DNA of 64,000 nt. It comes from Chitinophaga pinensis (GTDB lineage: Bacteria; Bacteroidota; Bacteroidia; Chitinophagales; Chitinophagaceae). Positions 33,322-43,527 of this stretch are shown here, one piece after another (within the stretch, counting starts at the first letter, position 1; every line of letters starts with the position of its first letter). Made by a program: the position numbers and the translations under genes. Under the pieces are notes generated by a model. The model had not been told where the DNA came from. It ran no database searches and saw only the letters and a program-made list of their open reading frames with translations. The stretch covers positions 1 to 64,000 of the forward strand of contig CAMAXV010000014.1 in assembly GCA_945862385.1 (NCBI GenBank), read 5' to 3'.

Positions 33322-35650
33322 TCACTTTACTGTTGGGGTTTGAGATGATGTTGGCAAATAACCTGAAAGCACCCGGTACACCGGCAGGCAGCTGCCGGAA
33401 GAAAACCAATCCTGTGTAAATAAACCTGCCTTTCCCCTCCTTTCTAACAATCAGACTGCCTTTAGCTTCTGATTCACCTTTATCCTGCATGGAAAGAACA
33501 GCCTGGTAGTCCTGGTCAAAATTATCTGCATAATAGATACCGCGCTCCTGAATCCAACCTTTGAAATCAGCTGCACTTAGCATATTGGGAAAATTCAGCA
33601 ATGGATTTTCAGGAAGCAGGAACTTCACCTCACAATCTTCTTCAGTTGTTCTTGTTCTGGAAATTATGAATGGTTTGGGACCAATCTGCATTTTTTGTAA
33701 TGGACCGGCAAAGCTATTGGTATTGTATTGTACTACCATGTTGCCGCCATTTCTAACGTATGCCATAAGCACTTCTGTTTTACCCTGCAGCCACTCATGA
33801 ACATTATAAGCCCTTACACCAACTACAACAGCATCAAACTCTTTGAGTTTCTCAGGATTGATGTCTTCACGCGTTAGCTCAGTTACCTGGTATCCCATCA
33901 ACTCAATCATCTCCGGTACCTTATCCCCTGCTCCCACAATGTAACCAACTTTTTTTCCGGCAGTTTTCAGGTCAACTTTAATTTCTTTGGGCTCTGCCTT
34001 ACTGAAATAGGTTACCCTTGGTATATGTTCATAATTAATCGTATGCATCACCATGGGCATTTCTTGCTTCACGGCAGCAGCAGATTTTTGTCCACTGTTT
34101 GCGCGAACAAGCACAGGCAAAGGTTCACGATCAATTGTTGTTGGAGGAACCACAATGAACGGATGAAAAAACTCTCCAATGGCAGGGTCAACTATCCTGT
34201 TCATAACCGGAATTTCATAAGAGATAGATTTACCCATGATATTCAGGCTTATCCTTACACTGAATGCCGGATCATTCTGTGCTTTGCCTATCAGCTGCTG
34301 ATCAGTTACATTGAAATGCCCGGCATTCATAGGGTTTGCCAGCCAATAGGGCTGAGTAACGGGATGAGTTAGCGCAACGGGAAACATGATGTTATAGTTC
34401 CAGTTGATGTTCTCCTGTAAGTTAACAGACTGTTTGTAGGAAAACCCATTCAGGTCAAGTGTTTCCAAAGTTATTGGTGAGGCTGTCCGGTTGATTACAT
34501 TAACCGTAATCCTGGAGGTATCTCCCTGCCTGGCCATCTGTGTTCCAGACAGTGCCTCCATGTGAATTCCGGCTACCTCCAGTATCAATTGTTCAACATC
34601 ATGCTGTTTCTGTTGCTTCCAATAATTATCGGTAATTGTATTCAGCAGGCCGTGAATGACAATCAACTGCTGTAATGAACCAGATGGATTGGAAATATTA
34701 TAATCACGAATGAGCTGTTCTACAGCCATTTTGATTTTTTCACCTCCTGCAACCCGCAACCAGGAAACATCTACCCCTTCCATTGGCTCTTTCTCTGCTT
34801 TTTCTCCCAGCGTATGCACAAAATATTCAGTAGCACTGCCCCTTGAAGATGCGGAACCGAATCCCTGGCTTCGGTGCTGACTTCTGCTTTCGGCAGCAAT
34901 TTCTCCGATGCTCTTTCCCAATAATGGAAGAAATCCCCCTACTTCAATCTTCATCTGGCTTTCACTTGTTGTATTGCTATTGCCAAAGCTGAAGGTATTC
35001 CACATAATCCTTTTTGCCTTCCATGCAGTTACTCCCTGTTTTAACTGTTCCGGAAACCGGTTGGGATCTGCTGCCGCAATGAATGCTTTGCGTGCTATCA
35101 CCGCAGAACCTGAATGGTGACCATGTCCTGCCCTGCTATCTTCCGGGAAACGGGTAATGATGATATCAGGTTTGAAATTCCGAATTACCCAAACTGCATC
35201 GGCCAGTATTTTATCTTCATCCCATGTTGCCAAGGCTTCTTCAGTTCTTTTTGAGAAACCAAAATCAAACGCTCTTGAAAAGAATTGTTCTGCACCATCT
35301 ATGCGGCGAGCTGCAAGCAGTTCCTGGGTTCTGATCAGTCCCAGTTCAAAACCCTGCTCATTGCCAATCAAATTCTGCCCACCATCACCACGGGTCATGG
35401 CCATATATCCCGTCCTGTATTGCCTTTCCCTTGCGAGGTATGCCAGCAGTCGTGTACTTTCATCATCGGGATGTGCGGCCATATACAAAACTGAACCAAG
35501 CACATTCAATTTCTTCATCTCATGCAGGATTTCGCTTGCACTCTTATGTACCTTTTTCTGTGCAATTGAATTTTCTGATAAAAAAATGATCAAGGTTAGC
35601 GCTAACGCAATGGTCCTTAAGCGAATAGTGATTAGATTGTATGAGTTCAT
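33314..35650 (-). CDS. secreted PIG-L family deacetylase
   Basis: The N-terminal domain carries VLYMAAHPDDESTRLLAYL, the zinc-binding AHPDDE motif of the PIG-L/LmbE fold, with GHGHHSGSAV supplying further ligands near residue 175. Beyond about residue 350 lie beta-rich and glutamine amidotransferase-like segments. I choose the ATG at 35650 (MNSYNLITIRLRTIALAL), which gives a clean signal peptide ending near SIAQ; the start at 35713 would add 21 unlikely residues. PIG-L enzymes remove N-acetyl groups from GlcNAc conjugates. It is the first gene of an operon with the symporter and is divergent from ggt. Confidence 0.84.
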   Translation of the reverse strand: MNSYNLITIRLRTIALALTLIIFLSENSIAQKKVHKSASEILHEMKKLNVLGSVLYMAAHPDDESTRLLAYLARERQYRTGYMAMTRGDGGQNLIGNEQGFELGLIRTQELLAARRIDGAEQFFSRAFDFGFSKRTEEALATWDEDKILADAVWVIRNFKPDIIITRFPEDSRAGHGHHSGSAVIARKAFIAAADPNRFPEQLKQGVTAWKAKRIMWNTFSFGNSNTTSESQMKIEVGGFLPLLGKSIGEIAAESRSQHRSQGFGSASSRGSATEYFVHTLGEKAEKEPMEGVDVSWLRVAGGEKIKMAVEQLIRDYNISNPSGSLQQLIVIHGLLNTITDNYWKQQKQHDVEQLILEVAGIHMEALSGTQMARQGDTSRITVNVINRTASPITLETLDLNGFSYKQSVNLQENINWNYNIMFPVALTHPVTQPYWLANPMNAGHFNVTDQQLIGKAQNDPAFSVRISLNIMGKSISYEIPVMNRIVDPAIGEFFHPFIVVPPTTIDREPLPVLVRANSGQKSAAAVKQEMPMVMHTINYEHIPRVTYFSKAEPKEIKVDLKTAGKKVGYIVGAGDKVPEMIELMGYQVTELTREDINPEKLKEFDAVVVGVRAYNVHEWLQGKTEVLMAYVRNGGNMVVQYNTNSFAGPLQKMQIGPKPFIISRTRTTEEDCEVKFLLPENPLLNFPNMLSAADFKGWIQERGIYYADNFDQDYQAVLSMQDKGESEAKGSLIVRKEGKGRFIYTGLVFFRQLPAGVPGAFRLFANIISNPNSKVNE

Positions 35651-35744
35651 AAGCAAGAAGGTTGGTATGTTAAAAATAGCAAAACGATATGATTCTATTC
35701 GATTATGCAACAATTACTTTTAAAATCATGATTATCTTTATCGC

Positions 35745-37484
35745 ATGAAAATTACTATCAACAATAAGTTTCTGTTTAATGCCAAAGGCATGTACACCGG
35801 AATTCTTTTTTTAGTACTTCAATCAACTACATTCGGGCAGGTAAGTCCTTTTCAATACAGCATAAACAAGCAGGCAACCGGCAAACAAGGCGCCGTATCT
35901 TCAGCACATCCGCTTGCCAGCGAAGTTGGGCTGGACATGCTCAAACAAGGAGGTAATGCCTTTGATGCAGCCATTGCAACACAACTGGCATTGGCCGTGG
36001 TATATCCAGGCGCAGGTAATATAGGAGGAGGTGGTTTCCTGGTGGCTCATACCACTGATGGAAAATCAATAGCCATCGACTACCGTGAACGGGCCCCAGG
36101 AAGAGCAACCAGAGATATGTACCTGGATAAAGAAGGTAACCCATTACTTAATTTAAGTCAGCATGGTCACCTGGCCAGTGGTGTACCCGGTACTGTTGCC
36201 GGCTTATTCAGTACGCATAAATATGCTAAACTAGACTTTGTTAAACTCATTGAGCCCGCAATAAAGCTGGCAGAAGAAGGATTTGTGATAACTGCATCAG
36301 AAGCTCGCTCGCTTAATGGCAGTGCCCCCTCTTTTATTAAATACAATACACAAACACCTGTATTTGTAAAATCAGGTGGATGGAAGGCTGGAGATACCCT
36401 TATTCAGAAGGAGCTTGCTGTTACATTAAAGAGGATTCGCGACAATGGTGCAAAAGGATTCTACGAAGGTGAAACTGCAAGACTCGTAGTAGAAGAAATG
36501 AAAAGAGGTGGAGGAATAATCAACTTCGAGGACCTGAAAAAATATGAAGCAGCCGAGCGGGCTCCTGTTGTATTTGACTACAAAGGTTACACAGTAATTG
36601 GGATGCCCATGCCAAGCAGTGGTGGGTTACTTATGCAACAGATGATGAAAATGGTGGAAGACAGGCAAATCGGAACTATGGGATTTCACTCTCCAGAAGC
36701 TGTTCAGCTGATGATTGAAGTGGAAAGAAGGGCTTATGCTGACCGTGCTGAATTTATGGGCGACAAGGATTTTGTAAAAGTGCCAGTCAAATCCCTTGCC
36801 AGTGATTCCTATTTAAAAGAAAGGATGTCTGATTTTATACCTGGCAAAGCAACACCCAGTGCAATGGTAAAACCTGGCAATCTTCAGGCAGAGAGTGATG
36901 AAACAACCCATCTGTCCGTTGCCGACAGGTATGGCAATGCTGTCAGTGTTACCACTACGCTCAATGGCGGATATGGATCGAAAACAGTAGTTGGTGGTGC
37001 CGGTTTTCTACTGAATAATGAAATGGATGATTTCAGTGTTAAACCTGGTGTACCCAATATGTTTGGTGCGGTTGGCAAAGAAGCCAATGCCATTCAGCCT
37101 GGTAAAAGGATGCTCAGCTCGATGACACCTACAATTGTTCTCAAAAAAAGGAAACCCTGGCTGGTGGTTGGAACCCCCGGTGGAACAACCATACCCACTT
37201 CAGTTTTTCAAACACTATTGAACATCATTGAATTCAAACAAAGTGCATTAGATGCTGTAAATAATCCAAAGTTTCACCACCAATGGCTGCCAGACCAGGT
37301 AATGGTGGAGCAGGATTTTCCGAAGACCTTGCAGCAGTCGCTTGAAGCAATGGGCTATAAATTTACCAATCGCGGACAAATTGGCCGTACTGAAGTTATC
37401 AGCATAACCCGGGAGGGAAAAAAGATTACGGCTATCGAAGCTGTAGCCGACAAACGTGGTGACGATCACGCTTCGGCATATTGA
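35745..37484 (+). CDS. ggt: gamma-glutamyltransferase
   Basis: Ggt cleaves glutathione and other gamma-glutamyl compounds and is made as a periplasmic proenzyme that cuts itself. A signal peptide ends near TTFGQ. GAVSSAHPLASEVGLDML and GNAFDAAIA open the large subunit. ESDETTHLSVADRYGNAVS near residue 390 contains the nucleophilic Thr at the processing site, and LLNNEMDDFSVKPGVPN and GTPGGTTIPT complete the active site. At 579 residues it is full length. The upstream TATCTTTA is a near-match to the -7 box and ends 4 bases before the ATG. Confidence 0.94.
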   Translation: MKITINNKFLFNAKGMYTGILFLVLQSTTFGQVSPFQYSINKQATGKQGAVSSAHPLASEVGLDMLKQGGNAFDAAIATQLALAVVYPGAGNIGGGGFLVAHTTDGKSIAIDYRERAPGRATRDMYLDKEGNPLLNLSQHGHLASGVPGTVAGLFSTHKYAKLDFVKLIEPAIKLAEEGFVITASEARSLNGSAPSFIKYNTQTPVFVKSGGWKAGDTLIQKELAVTLKRIRDNGAKGFYEGETARLVVEEMKRGGGIINFEDLKKYEAAERAPVVFDYKGYTVIGMPMPSSGGLLMQQMMKMVEDRQIGTMGFHSPEAVQLMIEVERRAYADRAEFMGDKDFVKVPVKSLASDSYLKERMSDFIPGKATPSAMVKPGNLQAESDETTHLSVADRYGNAVSVTTTLNGGYGSKTVVGGAGFLLNNEMDDFSVKPGVPNMFGAVGKEANAIQPGKRMLSSMTPTIVLKKRKPWLVVGTPGGTTIPTSVFQTLLNIIEFKQSALDAVNNPKFHHQWLPDQVMVEQDFPKTLQQSLEAMGYKFTNRGQIGRTEVISITREGKKITAIEAVADKRGDDHASAY

Positions 37485-37486
37485 AT

Positions 37487-40400
37487 ATGAAGCGCATTAC
37501 CAAGATAACCGCTCTCATTCTAGCGATACTAGCTGGCTTGTTCATTTGCCTGTGGCTGGTATTCCGGATTCCGTCAGTTCAAACCAGGTTGGTTGGTTTG
37601 GCTGCAGGTTTGATCAGTAAATCATTAAAAACTGAAGTTAGTGTAAAGCGTGTAGATATAACACCCTTTAACCGCTATCTGATAGAAGGCGTCTTGGTAA
37701 GGGATTTAAAAAAAGATACCCTTATCTATGCAGGTTCTGTTAGTATAAAAATTACAGACTGGTTTTTTCTCAAAGACGACATAACGTTAAAATATATTGG
37801 CTTAAGCAATACATATATACATACATCCAGGACTGATAGCGTATGGAATTACAATTTTATAGCAAAATCATTAAGTGGTAACAAAAAAGCGTCTAAGGAT
37901 TCCTCAGGTCAAATCCATTTCGATTTGCAGGATTTGCAATTAAACGATATTAAGCTTTTCATTGAAGACAGGTGGCGTGGCGAGAATCAAACCATTCATT
38001 TAATTAAGCTTACATTGAATGCCAGTGAAATAAATCTGGAAAAAAAGAAAATCAGTTTAAACGAAATCGAAATATCAAAACCTGAATTCAGTATCTACAG
38101 GTATGATGCCATAAGACCTGATTCACTTAAACCCAAAATTATCCCAAGGGTAGAAGGACAATTATATTGGAATCCGGAAAAATGGGTAATTACGGCCAAT
38201 ACCATTAAAATCAAGTCAGGGATTTTCAAAAGTGATTTGAAAACAGCAAGGCTTCCATACAAATACTTTGATGGTGCACATCTTCAGTTTAATGGGATTG
38301 ATGGAAAAATTGAAAACCTGATCTATCATAACGATAGCATTGAGGCTAAATTGGATTTAAAAACCATTGAACGAAGTGGTTTTGAAGTAAAGTCATTGAA
38401 AGCGCTACTGCACATGGATCCTACGGTGATGGCATTCTCTGAACTTGACATCATTACGCCAAACAGCAGACTGGGCAATTATTTTGCCATGCACTACAAC
38501 TACCTTACAGACGATATGCCTGCGTTTATAACCAAAATAAAGATGCATGGCAAATTGATTGATAGTAAAATAAATACCAGAGATCTAGCTTTTTTTGCGC
38601 CACAACTTAAAAATGTAAATACTGAATTTTCAGCTACTGGTGAAGTTACAGGTACCGTTGATGCATTAAATGCCAGTTCACTCACCTTAAAAACAGGAGA
38701 CAACTCTTCAATAAGCGGAAATCTGAAAATAAAGGGACTTCCAGATAAAGACAATACTGATTATAAGCTTGATCAGGCAATAATCAGAACCACAGTTCAG
38801 GATATCTATAAAATAATCCCCGGTTTATCCAAGATTGTTCCAATCGATCTGAAAGCTTTGCAATCCATTAGCTTTATGGGGCAAATTCATGCAAAAGGGT
38901 ATGATTTAGAAACAAAGGGGTTGACAACAACAGCGCTGGGCAATATAAACGCATCACTCAAACTATTTAACCTCGGCAAAGAAGATTTCAATTACAAACT
39001 AACCGGAAATGTGATTGAATTAGAAAGCGGAAAACTTTTTGATATCGCAGACTGGGGAAAGACGAGTTTTAAGTTTGACATTGCACAAAATGCAGGTCAG
39101 GCATTTGTATTTAAATCATCCGATTTAACAACAGATTTCAATGGTTACAGCTACAAGCACATCAACCTGTCAGGAACATTTCTAAATAAAAAGCTTGAGG
39201 CATCACTTAACATTGATGACCAGATTTTAAAAACAGATATCAATGCTCAAATCAGGTTAGACTCAACCCTTCCTGTTACTTTGATTGAAGCAGTTGTGCA
39301 TGATGCAGATCTTCAAATGATGAAACTGTCAAAATCTCCACTGCAGTTTACAGGAAAAACAAGTATAGCGCTTAAAGGAAACAATGCAGATAATCTGACT
39401 GGCAAAGCAACTTTTAACGACCTGAGTTTGTTCAGGGGGGAACAGGTATTTATTTTCGATAACATTCAATTAAAAGCGGCAATAAATGACAGCAATAAAA
39501 GATGGACCCTGATTGGTAAAGATATAGATGCAAAGATTGAAGGTAAATTTGAGTTTGCTGAACTCAAATCGACATTCAGTCAGTATTTCAGCAATTACTA
39601 CCCTACTTATATCAAACGTTTGCCTCCACCCAAAAACACGCAGGATTTTCAGTTCAACTTTGAAATGAAAAATGCAGCATCAATTCTTAACATTCTTGAC
39701 CTGGGTTTATCAGGAATGAATTATTCCAAAGTAGAAGGACGGATCAACACAAAGAATAGATTATTCAAATTTGACGCAACGATACCAAAACTAATTTATA
39801 AAAAACTGACCGTTTATGACTTCATGCTGAATGCACGAGGAGACCAGGATAGCCTAAGGTTATCTTCAAAAACCAGTTCAATTGTATTCAACGACAGCCT
39901 CTTTTTCCCAAATAATGAAATCTATATCAGATCCTCGAAAGATGTTTCAACGATAGATGTCAATACCTTTTCAGAACAGTCTCAGTATGGGGCCAAGCTT
40001 TCTGCTTCCCTGTACAATTTGACTGGCGGTATAAAAATCCATTTCAATCCATCTTCACTGGTATTCAATGAAAAAACCTGGAATATTGAGAAAGATGGAG
40101 AGGTTATCTTAACTCGTGCCCGACTTGATGCCAATAACTTTAAAATCAGTAATGGAGATCAATCCATCAGTTTACTTACTTTACCAGCTGAAGCCAATCG
40201 GTTACAAACAATCATCCTCACATTAACCAAAGTAAATCTTGGAGATCTCATACCTTTTGTATTAAAAACTCCCAGAATTCAGGGGATAACAACCGGGGAT
40301 CTTACTATTGAAGATCCATACAATGACTTTAAGCTATACCTCAATGCACAAACTGAAAAAACAAGAATAGAAGAGGATTCAATCGGACTTACCTCAATTA

Positions 40401-42238
40401 ATGCATTTTGGGATCAGCGTGAAAAAAGGGCCAGCTTCTTCCTGGATTCTGAGAATCCGATGTACCAGCTGGATGTACGTGGCAAACTAAACCTTAAGGA
40501 TAGTATCAGTAAAGAACTGGAAACAGACATCAACATACGTAATGTTTCCTTATCTCTTCTGAAACCATATCTTGCCCTGGTCTTCAGTGACCTAAGCGGT
40601 ATTGCCAACGGCAAACTCAAAATTTCAGGTGATCCGTACAAACCAGTTATGACTGGCGATGTCAAAGTAAAAAATGCCAAAATTAAAATAGCCTATACAC
40701 AATGCACCTACAGTATTGTAGATCCTGAAATCAGGTTTTTACCAGGCAAGATAGATTTTGGTAATATTTCCTTGAGGGATAGTTTGGGGAATTTTGCTTC
40801 CTTGAAAGGAACGCTTGAACATGATTTCTTTAAAAATTTTCGGTATAATATCAGTGCCAGCTCACGAAAAATATTGGTATTGAATACTAAAAGAGAGGAT
40901 AACAGCATTTTTTATGGCAATGCAGTTGGGAGATTCAATTTCAATCTAAATGGCCCTGAACAACAGTTAAAAATGTATATCAGTGGTATGCCAGTGGATA
41001 GTTCCTTAATCAATATTTTGACTTCTGGTGGCTCAAAACAGAGTGCAGAAGTAGAATTTATCAGATGGAAAACCATTGGAAAGGAGATGAATAGCATATC
41101 AAAATCCGAATATTCAAGCAACCTGCAGATAGACCTTGATTTGACTGCTTCTCCATTACTCAAGATGAATGTTATACTTGATGAGCTGATGGGAGATATG
41201 ATATCCGGACAAGGGAACGGGAGTTTGAAAATACATACCGGAACCCGAGACAACCTTACCATGAATGGTAGATTCAACATAGAAATAGGAAGTTATAATT
41301 TCAATTTCCAGGATATTTTTAAAAAACCATTCAAGCTACTTGGCGGAGGAAGTAGTTACATAAGTTGGAACGGAGATCCTTATGATGCTGAAATTAATAT
41401 CAATGCCGTTTACCTTGCTGAAAAAGTAAGGATGAGTACATTATTCACTGACGCCAGCAATACAACAGTTTCAGGGATCAGTTCAGACATTTTAAGAGAG
41501 ATCAGCGATGTTGAAGTCAGGTGTAATCTTACAGGAACGCTATCCAAGCCAAACCCAAGCTTTCAATTGGTGATACCTCAAAACAGTGTCGTGAGAAATA
41601 ATACTACGATAGACAGTAAAATTAAAACAATCAACAGGGATCAACTTGAGGTAAGCAAACAGGCAACATACCTGATTGTATTTAAAAGCTTTGCCCCACA
41701 AGCCGCTATAGTTGCCACTGATTTGAATAATGAATTACTAAACACCACAATTTCCGGCGTTATCAATGGCATACTTTCAAACAGTGTGCAAAACTTCTTT
41801 TCAAGGGTTTTGGGATCTTCTGTGGATGTAAACTTCAACTATACAAGGACGCAAACTGGCATAACTGGTTTAAATGGGAATACAGCTGGCTCGGGACAAT
41901 CAAATTTCCGGGAAAATGTAAGTCTTCAATTCATCAAATCAATGCTTAACGACAAACTGGTTATTACTTTTGGCAGTGATTTTAATTTTGCAACCGCCGG
42001 TAACACCTCACTTTCTTCAGGATCACAAAGCTTTCTTTTCCTGCCTGATGTTAATGTTGAATATAAGATTACCCCGGATGGAAAATTCAGAACATCATTT
42101 TTTTACCGAAGTAGTTTTGATGTTTTATCAACATCAGGAAAAAGAGACAGAACAGGTGGAAATATCTCTTTCAGAACAGAATTTGACAATATGTTTGGCA
42201 GGAGAAGAAATAAACTGACACCTCCTGAAAAACAATAA
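37487..42238 (+). CDS. tamB: translocation and assembly module protein TamB
   Basis: A very long protein of about 1583 residues with one N-terminal membrane anchor (ALILAILAGLFICLWLVF) and a repetitive beta-rich body. It ends in the DUF490/TamB domain (FNIEIGSYNFNFQDIFKKPF, SDILREISDVEVRCNLTG). TamB-like proteins bridge the envelope and help insert outer-membrane proteins or move lipids. I start it at the ATG at 37487, 2 bp after the ggt stop; a frame-matched TTG at 37481 overlaps ggt but is less likely. It converges with ribBA with no gap at all. A BamA/TamA partner is not in the window. Confidence 0.9.
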   Translation: MKRITKITALILAILAGLFICLWLVFRIPSVQTRLVGLAAGLISKSLKTEVSVKRVDITPFNRYLIEGVLVRDLKKDTLIYAGSVSIKITDWFFLKDDITLKYIGLSNTYIHTSRTDSVWNYNFIAKSLSGNKKASKDSSGQIHFDLQDLQLNDIKLFIEDRWRGENQTIHLIKLTLNASEINLEKKKISLNEIEISKPEFSIYRYDAIRPDSLKPKIIPRVEGQLYWNPEKWVITANTIKIKSGIFKSDLKTARLPYKYFDGAHLQFNGIDGKIENLIYHNDSIEAKLDLKTIERSGFEVKSLKALLHMDPTVMAFSELDIITPNSRLGNYFAMHYNYLTDDMPAFITKIKMHGKLIDSKINTRDLAFFAPQLKNVNTEFSATGEVTGTVDALNASSLTLKTGDNSSISGNLKIKGLPDKDNTDYKLDQAIIRTTVQDIYKIIPGLSKIVPIDLKALQSISFMGQIHAKGYDLETKGLTTTALGNINASLKLFNLGKEDFNYKLTGNVIELESGKLFDIADWGKTSFKFDIAQNAGQAFVFKSSDLTTDFNGYSYKHINLSGTFLNKKLEASLNIDDQILKTDINAQIRLDSTLPVTLIEAVVHDADLQMMKLSKSPLQFTGKTSIALKGNNADNLTGKATFNDLSLFRGEQVFIFDNIQLKAAINDSNKRWTLIGKDIDAKIEGKFEFAELKSTFSQYFSNYYPTYIKRLPPPKNTQDFQFNFEMKNAASILNILDLGLSGMNYSKVEGRINTKNRLFKFDATIPKLIYKKLTVYDFMLNARGDQDSLRLSSKTSSIVFNDSLFFPNNEIYIRSSKDVSTIDVNTFSEQSQYGAKLSASLYNLTGGIKIHFNPSSLVFNEKTWNIEKDGEVILTRARLDANNFKISNGDQSISLLTLPAEANRLQTIILTLTKVNLGDLIPFVLKTPRIQGITTGDLTIEDPYNDFKLYLNAQTEKTRIEEDSIGLTSINAFWDQREKRASFFLDSENPMYQLDVRGKLNLKDSISKELETDINIRNVSLSLLKPYLALVFSDLSGIANGKLKISGDPYKPVMTGDVKVKNAKIKIAYTQCTYSIVDPEIRFLPGKIDFGNISLRDSLGNFASLKGTLEHDFFKNFRYNISASSRKILVLNTKREDNSIFYGNAVGRFNFNLNGPEQQLKMYISGMPVDSSLINILTSGGSKQSAEVEFIRWKTIGKEMNSISKSEYSSNLQIDLDLTASPLLKMNVILDELMGDMISGQGNGSLKIHTGTRDNLTMNGRFNIEIGSYNFNFQDIFKKPFKLLGGGSSYISWNGDPYDAEININAVYLAEKVRMSTLFTDASNTTVSGISSDILREISDVEVRCNLTGTLSKPNPSFQLVIPQNSVVRNNTTIDSKIKTINRDQLEVSKQATYLIVFKSFAPQAAIVATDLNNELLNTTISGVINGILSNSVQNFFSRVLGSSVDVNFNYTRTQTGITGLNGNTAGSGQSNFRENVSLQFIKSMLNDKLVITFGSDFNFATAGNTSLSSGSQSFLFLPDVNVEYKITPDGKFRTSFFYRSSFDVLSTSGKRDRTGGNISFRTEFDNMFGRRRNKLTPPEKQ

Positions 42239-43438
42239 TCATATTTCGTGACCCAGTTTTTCCTTCTTCGTTTGCAGGTATTTCTCGTTAAATGGATTAG
42301 ACGCTATTTTAATAGGCACTGTTTCTACAATTTCAAGTCCGTAACCCCTTAAACCAGCCCTTTTACGGGGATTATTACTGATCAGTCGAATTTTTGAAAT
42401 TCCAAGGTGTCGGATAATTTGAGCACCGACACCATAATCACGCTGATCTGCCTGAAAACCAAGGTGAATATTGGCTTCAACAGTATCCATGCCCTGCTCC
42501 TGCAGTTTATATGCTTTCAGTTTATTAACTAATCCAATACCCCGGCCTTCCTGATTCATATACAAAACAACGCCCTTACCTTCTTTTTCCACCATTTCCA
42601 TTGCTTCATGCAATTGTTCCCCGCAATCACACCGCAAAGAGCCAAGTATATCACCTGTAACGCATGATGAATGAACCCGCACCAATACAGGTTCATCACT
42701 AGACCATTCACCTTTTACCAAAGCCATATGTTCAGGACTTGATGGATTGTTTTTTTCCCTGAAAATCATCAACCTGAAATCTCCATATCTGGTAGGCATT
42801 TTTACTTCAACAGGATGTTCAATGAGGGAATCATGCTGTAAACGATATTCTATAAGGTCTTTTATGGAAACAAGTTTCATGTTCCATTCTTTCGCCATTT
42901 GTAATAGATCAGGCAGGCGCGCCATTGACCCATCATCGTTCATAACTTCAACAAGCACACCTGCAGGTTCCATACCTGCCAGTCTGGCGAAATCAATAAC
43001 TGCCTCAGTGTGGCCAGATCTCCTTAATACACCTCCCTTTTTGGCTCTAAGCGGGAATATATGTCCTGGTCTCCCCAGATCTGAAGGCTTCGTAGCAGGA
43101 TCAATAAGCGCCTTAATGGTTTTTGCCCTGTCATGAGCAGAAATTCCGGTTGTGCATCCATGTCCGAGCAGGTCAACAGAAACAGTGAAAGCTGTTTCAT
43201 GTAATGCAGTATTTGTGTTAACCATGAGCTCCAGCTGTAATTCAACACACCTTTCCTCTTCAAGTGATGCACAGATCAATCCCCGCCCGTATTTGCTCAT
43301 AAAATTGATAATTTCAGGCGTCACGTTTCTTGCAGCAGTTATGATATCACCTTCATTTTCGCGGTCCTCATCATCCACAACAATAATCATCTTACCCTGT
43401 TTCAGGTCTTCTATTGCACTCTGTATCGAATCCAGCAT
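42239..43438 (-). CDS. ribBA: bifunctional DHBP synthase / GTP cyclohydrolase II
   Basis: The 399-residue fusion provides both precursors of riboflavin. The N-terminal RibB domain (about 1-200) has [26 protein letters not shown] and the substrate-binding acidic loop. The C-terminal RibA domain has [21 protein letters not shown], with the zinc-binding cysteines, and [13 protein letters not shown]. Both active sites look complete. A TAACTTTG promoter box lies 14 bases upstream of the start; I see no FMN riboswitch, as the leader is too short. Confidence 0.96.
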   Translation of the reverse strand: MLDSIQSAIEDLKQGKMIIVVDDEDRENEGDIITAARNVTPEIINFMSKYGRGLICASLEEERCVELQLELMVNTNTALHETAFTVSVDLLGHGCTTGISAHDRAKTIKALIDPATKPSDLGRPGHIFPLRAKKGGVLRRSGHTEAVIDFARLAGMEPAGVLVEVMNDDGSMARLPDLLQMAKEWNMKLVSIKDLIEYRLQHDSLIEHPVEVKMPTRYGDFRLMIFREKNNPSSPEHMALVKGEWSSDEPVLVRVHSSCVTGDILGSLRCDCGEQLHEAMEMVEKEGKGVVLYMNQEGRGIGLVNKLKAYKLQEQGMDTVEANIHLGFQADQRDYGVGAQIIRHLGISKIRLISNNPRKRAGLRGYGLEIVETVPIKIASNPFNEKYLQTKKEKLGHEI

Positions 43439-43451
43439 GTACTTTTTTTTT

Positions 43452-43459
43452 CAAAGTTA
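43452..43459 (-). promoter_or_regulatory. -7 promoter box of ribBA
   Basis: TAACTTTG on the minus strand fits TAnnTTTG, 13 bases before the ATG. Confidence 0.45.
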
Positions 43460-43476
43460 TTGATATAACAAAACAA

Positions 43477-43504
43477 AAGAGCCGGATGTTTACATCCGGC
43501 TCTT
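43477..43504 (-). terminator. terminator of the TonB receptor gene
   Basis: A 13-bp perfect stem (AAGAGCCGGATGT with its complement) around a two-base loop, followed on the minus strand by TTTTGTTTTG. It separates the receptor gene from ribBA. Confidence 0.85.
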
Positions 43505-43527
43505 AATTATCCAGTTAATCCTTTGGA

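Noticed and set aside
35157-35723. A 188-residue plus-strand frame opposite the PIG-L gene
   Set aside because: It lies fully antisense to a gene with clear catalytic motifs and has Ser-rich, shadow-like composition.
42239-43438. An FMN riboswitch ahead of ribBA
   Set aside because: The -7 box is only 13 bases before the start codon, leaving no room for the aptamer.
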